DNA of 11,302 nucleotides from NCBI GenBank assembly GCA_900128565.1, contig LT636271.1, forward strand, positions 1 through 11,302, written 5' to 3'. This document shows positions 5,701-9,497 of the stretch, piece after piece. Numbering within the stretch: position 1 is the stretch's first letter; each line of letters starts with the position of its first letter. This DNA comes from Stramenopiles sp. TOSAG23-6. Its lineage: Eukaryota > Sar. A program made the translations under genes and the position numbers. The notes beneath the pieces were generated by a model that saw only the letters and a program-made list of their open reading frames with translations, ran no database searches and was not told the origin of the DNA.

Positions 5701-8557
5701 AGAAACACACAAACCTGGTACACTCATTCCACCTGAACCAATTGCTGATTCACCCATTACATCACCACCATTATCTTCTACATATCTTTGTGTACTTTTA
5801 GAATTAAATTGAACACTTTGATTTCTATCACCCATCATTCTTGTCTTTATTAATAATTCTTGATTTCGTGTTTTAAAAAGTTCTAAATTGACTTTATCTT
5901 GATTATCATCTACAGCTTCATTTTGGCACATACATAATACACACAAAAACTTTATATAATCTGGATGTTGTCCAAATTTATGTAATAATTTAACAAATAA
6001 TTTAATATGTTTTGTTGTAATACAAGTATTTAATAAAACTTCATTACCTTCTACTAATTCAGTTAAACAAAATGTTGAACCGATTTGTAATGGAATTTGA
6101 ACAATCAAAGAATCAATATATTTTGTTGCATACATGAAATGTAGAAAAATATGTTTGAAAGTTTGAAATTTGTTAGGTACAAAATTTCGTATGAAATCAT
6201 TGAAATCATAAGGAATATCTACAGGAAAAAAAATTGTTCAATAGATAATTTTGAAAAAAATAAATTTAAAATTAAAATTAAAATAATGAAAACGTACATT
6301 TGATTAGGACGATGATCATCAATTACCATTACTATCATATAATATAAACATTCGCAAGTATCACATAACATATGCCAAAGTGTAGTATCATTATTCAAGA
6401 CTTTAATACCTCGTACTAAAGTTTGTACCAAATTCATTGAATATTCTAAAACTTGACATTCTTTTAATAATGTATTTTGGAAAAATATTTCAAAAAAAAA
6501 TCGTTAGGTACAAAATTTACTATAAAAAATAAATTCGAAATTGAAAAAAAATAAAACATACATTGTTGACGGTCTGTTACAATAAAATCATTCGATATTT
6601 TTTTCAATTCTTTGACTTTTTTTTTAAATGGCCAATCTGTTAACATATGGTAATATTTTTGATTAATTTGTTTAGGATCTATGCAAAATATTCTCAAATA
6701 TAAACAAATTTCAATAATTTTTACTAATTTGTTTTGATCCATTTTTTCATATAAAATTCTAATATTTTTTCTCTTTTTTTCTGATTTCGTTTTTAAAATA
6801 TTTTCTTCTTCATTTTGTGTTTGAATTATTGTATTATTAGTATTTTCTTCATCTCTTTTTGTTTCAAATATTGTATTTGAATTATTATAGTGTTGATCAT
6901 TGTTGAAGTAATCACTAAGGATACAACCAATTTTCTTCAACATTGTAACTAATGATATACCTTCATACATTGTAAAAAAATATTTAAAGAATAAAATCGT
7001 TAGGTACAAAACTTTCAAAAAAAAAAAAAAAAGAATTTTAAATGCATGATAAAAGCGTACATATATTGTGATTAATACATCATTTGTATAAGGAATAGAA
7101 ATGATCATTGCATTATCTTCTTCCCATGATGAAAAGTTTACAACTGAAGCATTTTCACCACCATATTCTTCTGCATCTGCACCATCATTCAGCCATATAA
7201 TACGTTCTGATGATGCATTTTTTACATTATTTTTTGTATCATTTTTTGTTTCATTTTTTGTTTCATTTTTTACATCATTTTTTATATCATCTGCAATATG
7301 AATAAAAATACCAGAATTATTCTTGATACAAACACTTGCAGCACTCTTTACCGATGGAATTAAATTGAATAATGTCTTTGGATTATTTCGTGTATTTGTT
7401 ACAATCATACAATCATCAGGATTTTCATTATCATCTTCCAATAAATTAGCTACAATGGCGCCAGGTGAACCTCGACATAAATATAAATTTGAAATCAAAT
7501 GACGAAATCGGAATGTATGCTTATATTTTGCTAGACCACCACAAGAAACGTCACTTGCTTCAATAATCCATAAAAAGTTTGAATTTTCTTTCATATCTAT
7601 TTCACCCGATTCATCGATTTCACGCGCAGAAAATAATACTGCTAATTCTGTTTCATTTTCAGATTTTGTTTCATTTTCAGATTTTGTTTCATTTTCAGAT
7701 TTTGTTTCAACATTTTGACTAATTGTATCAATATCAGATACAGATCCTACATTCTTCACAGATAGAAAACAATTACTCTGTGGGTGCTTTAAACGAACAA
7801 CTGAACCTATAGGTATAAAAGATCGTTTAGGAACACTTTTTCGTAACCCTAACCCTAAATCTCGACTTGAAGCAAATTTTGAAAATGTCCAACATGTACG
7901 AGAATAATTCGTAACTACAGCTGCATTAATTTCACGTAAAGGACCACTCAAATGAATATGTTCCGATTTTCTTTCTAGACCATACAAAATGACAAGATCG
8001 TTATATTCAACAACGTCACCCAAAGTTCGTGTTTTTGATTTGGGGTTGACTGTAAAGCAAGCCATGCCTGTTGGTAGCGATGTAACTTCAATGCAAAAAC
8101 ATTCTGATTGAACTTCAGCGACTTTATTGGGACAAATTGTGACATATTTTTGTGAAAGAATATTCTGAAGTTGTATAGCATCTCCGTATTTTACTGAACG
8201 ACCCAACCGTGATTGAATTAAACGTTCATTGGATATTTTTTCTTTTCGCGCAGCGTCTTTATAGTGTTTTATTGTACGTTCTGAAGAAGTCTTGGAAAGA
8301 AGAGCACGATCATACTCGATAGTAGATGTATATTGAAGTTGAGGTACAACACGAAATAAGCATTCACGAAATTTTATGGGAAGACTACCATCCGGCTGAA
8401 GAACAGCCAAGTGACAAGTTGTATTAGCAAAACCTTCAACACATAAAACTCCCTCCACATTGTGGGTTTGGTTAAACGTCTCTTTAGTATAAAGATACAC
8501 AGTATCGCCAAAAGAAAGCACATCTGGTGGTTTCGATGCATCTGTGGTAGACACCAT
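56..8557 (-). CDS. ITPR: IP3 receptor-like Ca2+-release channel with an inserted voltage-sensor domain (12 exons, 3' end off window)
   Basis: Exons by descending coordinate: 8557-7061, 6964-6562, 6469-6298, 6133-5684, 5582-4578, 4474-4354, 4245-4086, 3980-3844, 3728-3602, 3498-3125, 3023-2853, 2743-56. They total 7305 nt (2435 codons) with every intron phase matching. The ATG at 8557 is the first in frame and sits 15 residues before the IP3R-like start of the beta-trefoil. By recalled similarity to animal IP3Rs, the order is: suppressor trefoil (about 12-225), MIR/second trefoil (about 245-490), RIH solenoids (about 500-1110 and 1316 onward), and RIH-associated domain (about 2290-2430). A voltage-sensor domain at 1176-1287 has no counterpart in animal IP3Rs. 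Family role: intracellular Ca2+ release from ER-type stores. The six-helix pore expected at the C terminus lies beyond position 1. Very sure of the family, sure of the exon chain, unsure of the ligand. Confidence 0.93.
641..748 (-). repeat. 57-bp tandem repeat in exon 12 (about 2 copies)
   Basis: Encodes two near-identical units of the type ESPGGLQ-x-V-x-EEVKNN-x-KE in an Asn/Glu/Lys-rich linker. The unit is 19 codons, so the frame is preserved. Confidence 0.85.
2684..2734 (-). repeat. GAT microsatellite encoding 17 aspartates
   Basis: Seventeen perfect GAT codons at the start of exon 12. A smaller poly-Asp run lies near 2388-2402. Confidence 0.95.
2744..2852 (-). repeat. Introner-type intron 11 of ITPR-like gene, diverged copy (109 nt)
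   Basis: Starts AT|GTTTGT followed by a degenerate telomere-like stretch (TTAACCCTAAGCCTAAC). The core is altered to ATTCTGTACTTAAC, so the branch-like site reads TTAAC. Ends TCACAATACAT. Phase 0. Confidence 0.8.
2831..2848 (+). repeat. Degenerate telomere-like motif in intron 11
   Basis: GTTAGGCTTAGGGTTAAC, at the same place relative to the 5' splice site as the copy in intron 10. Confidence 0.6.
2853..3728 (-). CDS. ITPR: ITPR-like exons 9-11: solenoid resuming after the voltage sensor (residues 1316-1539)
   Basis: Exons 3728-3602, 3498-3125 and 3023-2853. MECKCVQIQLLRILADIEIE, then YQISHVLVDF, is a clear match to the IP3R stretch [30 protein letters not shown], which in animals follows the exon 5 region after a short loop. 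This fixes the voltage sensor as an insertion into that loop. The next block, ILTTLLMYENDNLTTESLLL with the LLNICSSIHLLL that follows, matches IP3R [20 protein letters not shown]...VQLLV. Exon 11 carries the Lys/Glu-rich helix VVNKLKELQNWMNEMKNY and the EMQLLIYNLDVLTIIPEM helix. Confidence 0.9.
3024..3124 (-). repeat. Introner-type intron 10 of ITPR-like gene, with telomere-like repeat (101 nt)
   Basis: Starts AT|GTAGGT and runs straight into TTAACCCTAACCCTA. The core is ACATTTTGTACCTAAC and the end TTTTTTTTCACGATACAT. Phase 0. There is no AG after the core. Confidence 0.85.
3105..3120 (+). repeat. Telomere-like motif in intron 10
   Basis: TAGGGTTAGGGTTAAC, directly next to the 5' splice site of intron 10 on the minus strand. 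Confidence 0.7.
3499..3601 (-). repeat. Introner-type intron 9 of ITPR-like gene (103 nt)
   Basis: Starts AT|GTACGT, full core, ends TTTTTTCATAATCTAT. No AG is available after the core. Phase 1. The last bases are less certain: a cut 6 nt earlier is also in frame. Confidence 0.82.
3729..3843 (-). repeat. Introner-type intron 8 of ITPR-like gene, 3' border of the voltage sensor (115 nt)
   Basis: Starts AT|GTTTGT, core TACGAAATTTTATACCTAAC, T-tract, ends TTTTTCACAATACAT. No AG follows the core. It joins the linker after S4 to the resumed IP3R solenoid. Phase 0. A short GAAATTT repeat lies near the 5' end. Confidence 0.86.
3844..4474 (-). CDS. ITPR: ITPR-like exons 6-8: inserted four-helix voltage-sensor domain (residues 1176-1315)
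   Basis: Exons 4474-4354, 4245-4086 and 3980-3844. S1 is the MIFIIGATFISVITGLIGLQ stretch (1176-1195). S2 is about 1202-1221 (LDYFFLALFTLDVIGRL). S3 is about 1230-1251 (FLDWLCVTDFIVTFVDWLGV). S4 is 1265-1283, RMLRLLRLLRLFRAARLAK, with basic residues at 1265, 1268, 1271, 1274, 1277, 1280 and 1283. S2 has the charge-transfer pattern F1213-x-x-D1216-x-x-x-R1220, equivalent to the Shaker F290/E293/R297 spacing, and S3 has D1238. No S5, pore loop or S6 follows; a basic cytosolic linker (QEKSKIKVIIPKQVRDKRYH) runs to the intron, then IP3R homology resumes. The domain is recognised from its motifs; its function in this protein is inference. Skipping exons 6-8 together (418 nt) would shift the frame. 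Confidence 0.9.
3981..4085 (-). repeat. Introner-type intron 7 of ITPR-like gene, inside S4 (105 nt, ends in CAG)
   Basis: Starts AT|GTACGT, full core, ends TTTTTCACAATACAG. One of only two copies with an ordinary AG end. GT-AG joining gives RMLRLLRLLR across the junction; shifting both cuts 2 nt upstream gives RMLRLVRLLR. The arginine register is unchanged. Phase 1. Confidence 0.87.
4246..4353 (-). repeat. Introner-type intron 6 of ITPR-like gene, inside S2 (108 nt)
   Basis: Starts AT|GTACAT, core AAATTTTATACCTAAC, ends CAAAAAAAACAT. The splice joins FTLD to VIGRL. An ACAG lies only a few bases after CTAAC; using it, or keeping the whole 108 nt, stays open in frame and would add residues after the conserved Asp of S2. 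Phase 0. Confidence 0.82.
4475..4577 (-). repeat. Introner-type intron 5 of ITPR-like gene, 5' border of the voltage sensor (103 nt)
   Basis: Starts AT|GTATGT, core AAATTTTGTACCTAAC, ends CCAAAGTACAT. Using the internal AG (CAAAG) would give ATT ACA TGA, a stop. The ACAT end gives KIYMIFIIG. Phase 2. Confidence 0.86.
4578..5582 (-). CDS. ITPR: ITPR-like exon 5: solenoid up to the voltage-sensor boundary (residues 841-1176)
   Basis: The block LNRNYLGIYNLRDEYSYELC, then the ITIELRAAFASLIDSLWLDVDPQ stretch, matches the IP3R [22 protein letters not shown]...[21 protein letters not shown] region. YGYYSSVEQVQNVAIPLIQSI matches IP3R [20 protein letters not shown]. A loop between them has three ENKKNT units (18-bp repeat, 5059-5112). 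After the matched part come a serine/cysteine patch (FSCFSCFS, near residue 1125), possibly lipid-modified but unproven, and a charged helix (VERSLAEYVENIMDGKIY) that leads directly into S1 of the voltage sensor, as pre-S1 helices do. Confidence 0.9.
5059..5112 (-). repeat. 18-bp tandem repeat, three copies, encoding ENKKNT
   Basis: Three perfect CTGTATTTTTTTTATTTT units (plus strand) in the exon 5 loop; a shortened fourth unit follows. Confidence 0.9.
5583..5683 (-). repeat. Introner-type intron 4 of ITPR-like gene (101 nt)
   Basis: Starts AT|GTACGT, full core with CTAAC, ends AAATATTTTTCATAATACAT. There is no AG between the core and well into the next exon. Phase 2. Confidence 0.87.
5684..6964 (-). 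CDS. ITPR: ITPR-like exons 2-4: ligand-core helices and first RIH domain (residues 500-841)
   Basis: Exons 6964-6562, 6469-6298 and 6133-5684. Residues 630-650 (DRQQLLKECQVLEYSMNLVQ) align by eye with the animal ligand-binding helix RERQKLMREQN, and 684-693 (DDHRPNQMYA) with QDYRKNQEYI. The latter match runs straight across the intron 3 junction and supports its non-AG splice. VLLNTCITTKHIKLFVKLL and the following HPDYIKFLCVLC match the IP3R HITAAEIDTFVSL...FLDYLSDLC segment. The spacer at 520-570 is rich in Asn, Glu and Lys. Substitutions in the basic pocket (Q for Lys508, K for Arg511, P for Lys569 in recalled rat/mouse numbering) suggest altered ligand recognition. Confidence 0.9.
6134..6297 (-). 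repeat. Introner-type intron 3 of ITPR-like gene (164 nt, longest copy)
   Basis: Starts AT|GTACGT, has the full core TACGAAATTTTGTACCTAAC, and ends TTTTTCTACATTTCAT. The splice joins HRPNQ to MYATKY, matching IP3R YRKNQEYIAKQF. It is about 55 nt longer than its relatives because of extra sequence 5' of the core. No usable AG follows the branch-like CTAAC. Phase 2. Confidence 0.87.
6470..6561 (-). repeat. Introner-type intron 2 of ITPR-like gene (92 nt)
   Basis: Starts AT|GTATGT, core AAATTTTGTACCTAAC, ends TTTTTCCAAAATACAT. The junction gives DRQQ|LLKEC, matching the family. The first downstream AG would create an immediate TAA. Phase 1. Confidence 0.87.
6965..7060 (-). repeat. Introner-type intron 1 of ITPR-like gene (96 nt)
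   Basis: The exon ends TATAT, then GTACGC; the core GTTTTGTACCTAAC is followed by a T-rich tail ending ACAATGTAT. No AG gives an open frame: the nearest (TATGAAG) leads to TAG after three codons. Phase 0. The length is a multiple of three and free of stops, so retention would insert 32 residues. Confidence 0.85.
7061..8557 (-). CDS. ITPR: ITPR-like exon 1: suppressor and IP3-binding beta-trefoils (residues 1-499)
   Basis: Exactly 499 codons. Family-like segments include FGDTVYLYTKE (16-26), FRECLFRVVP (63-72), the RLGRSVKYGDAIQLQNI stretch (about 117-133), TLGDVVEYNDLVIL (178-191), GSVVRLKHPQSNCFLS (251-266) and FRFRHLISNLYL (349-360). They follow the order seen in animal IP3Rs. The second trefoil carries two low-complexity insertions: three KSENET units (about 286-303) and a KNETKNETKND tract (about 427-440). 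The TTGR loop that binds IP3 phosphate in animals seems to be represented by LFSARE (308-313), so only one of its arginines is evident. The exon also carries a telomere-like hexamer pair read in frame as GLGL (235-238). Confidence 0.92.
7651..7704 (-). repeat. 18-bp tandem repeat, three copies, encoding KSENET
   Basis: Three perfect TTTCATTTTCAGATTTTG units (plus strand) in the MIR-region loop of exon 1. A related 12-bp repeat (KNETKNETKND) lies at about 7222-7284. Confidence 0.9.
7844..7859 (-). repeat. Telomere-like motif inside ITPR-like coding sequence
   Basis: TAACCCTAACCCTAAA on the plus strand is read on the minus strand as L-G-L-G-L, in a loop before the second trefoil (residues 234-238). 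Confidence 0.7.
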
Positions 8558-8717
8558 TATTAATTTGAACGATATTGAGTTGAAAATAACATTAGTTTTG
8601 GTTTTTACAAGCACTAATTGTAAAGGTAAAATCAAATTGTGTCTCTCTCTTTTTCGTTTCTCTTTTTTTTTTGTTTCTACAGTTTCATTTTCGGTATTTC
8701 GTGTAGTCAAAAATTTA

Positions 8718-8995
8718 CTATATTTCGTGTACCATAGCTGAAAATCTTAATTCACCGTCAAAATTTCTAAATATATTTCGTGTACCAGCGTAATTCACCG
8801 TCAAAATTTCCAAGTGTATTTCGTGTATATCGTAATTCACCGTCAAAATTTCTAAGTATATATATCGTAATTCACCGTCAAAATTTTTAAGTATATATTT
8901 CGTGTATGTAGCGTAATTCACCGTCAAATTCATAAGTATATTTCGTAAATTTCGTGTAGAAGGATATAAATCTGAATTCACCGTCAAATCAAATC
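8718..8995. repeat. Imperfect tandem array, six copies of AATTCACCGTCA
   Basis: The dodecamer starts at 8749, 8792, 8834, 8869, 8915 and 8975 (spacings 43, 42, 35, 46 and 60). Intervening DNA is also repeated: AAATTTCTAAGTATATTTCGTGTA-type sequence, split here as AAATTTCTAAGTATA and TTTCGTGTA. All copies share one orientation and lie about 190-420 bp upstream of the ITPR-like ATG. It is a candidate cis-regulatory array or a minisatellite. An 89-codon minus-strand reading frame crosses it but only reflects the repeat. Confidence 0.85.
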
Positions 8996-9041
8996 AACTT
9001 TGTCAAAATCTCAATCAAGGAAATATAAGGAGAGCACGTAG

Positions 9042-9055
9042 AACCCTAACCCTAG
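9042..9055 (+). promoter_or_regulatory. Telomere-like motif (AACCCTAACCCTAG)
   Basis: Two CCCTAA units in the intergenic region. Short telomere-like boxes act as promoter elements in plants and some fungi; a role here is inference. Confidence 0.4.
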
Positions 9056-9259
9056 AAACAACTTCCTTGTTTCAAATCTCGTTTTGGTACCAAAAAAATT
9101 GAGATGTAATTTCACAAGTATCGTGTACAAATGAAGGTTATAAGAAGATTATATGTTATAATTGGATCATTTTGAGCTATTTATTTTGAAAAAATATTAA
9201 TATCAGTGTAATTAAATTTTCACTTGTGTTTGTTTGTAGAAAACGCCAAAATACTACGA

Positions 9260-9276
9260 TTTAGGGTTAGGGTTTT
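9260..9276 (+). promoter_or_regulatory. Telomere-like motif (TTTAGGGTTAGGGTTTT)
   Basis: Two TTAGGG units, inverted relative to the copy at 9042-9055 and about 205 bp from it, upstream of the plus-strand gene. Confidence 0.4.
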
Positions 9277-9497
9277 CGCGGTACATCAAACAATTTGACA
9301 AATCTAATCGGACATCATCAATCTAAAAAAATTAATATCAATATGATATCAATAAGATTCAATACAATTGAATACTCAAAGAACTGTGTTAACAAACACA
9401 TTGAATGTATTTTAGTCATAGAAACGAGATTATAAGATTCAAATAAGACGTATACATAGGGAATCATTTATTAGAGAGACGTTTTTGAAATACGATA

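Larger units (their letters stand above)
8558..9497. promoter_or_regulatory. Divergent intergenic region between the two genes
   Basis: About 940 bp with no convincing gene. From left to right it holds the presumed ITPR-like 5' leader (8558-8717), the six-copy array, and AT-rich DNA with two telomere-like motifs in opposite orientation (9042-9055 and 9260-9276). Both promoters must lie here because the genes are head to head. I see no clear TATA box or RNA gene. Confidence 0.6.

Noticed and set aside
2744-7060. U12-type (minor spliceosome) AT-AC introns
   Set aside because: AT...AC cutting is possible on paper, but the ATATCCTT start and TTCCTTAAC branch are absent; the GTNNGT start and CTAAC resemble U2-type signals.
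8558-8710. N-terminal extension of the ITPR-like protein
   Set aside because: The frame is open but has no ATG before 8557; the extension is Lys/Arg-rich with no family match, and 8557 has the same start context as the neighbouring gene.
8718-8987. 89-codon minus-strand reading frame with repeated NFDGELR/LTVNY units
   Set aside because: It is just the translation of the AATTCACCGTCA array; the units fall in more than one frame and the protein has no other support.
8718-8995. CRISPR-like spacing of direct repeats
   Set aside because: The repeats are short and imperfect, the spacers are themselves related, and the setting is a eukaryotic intergenic region.
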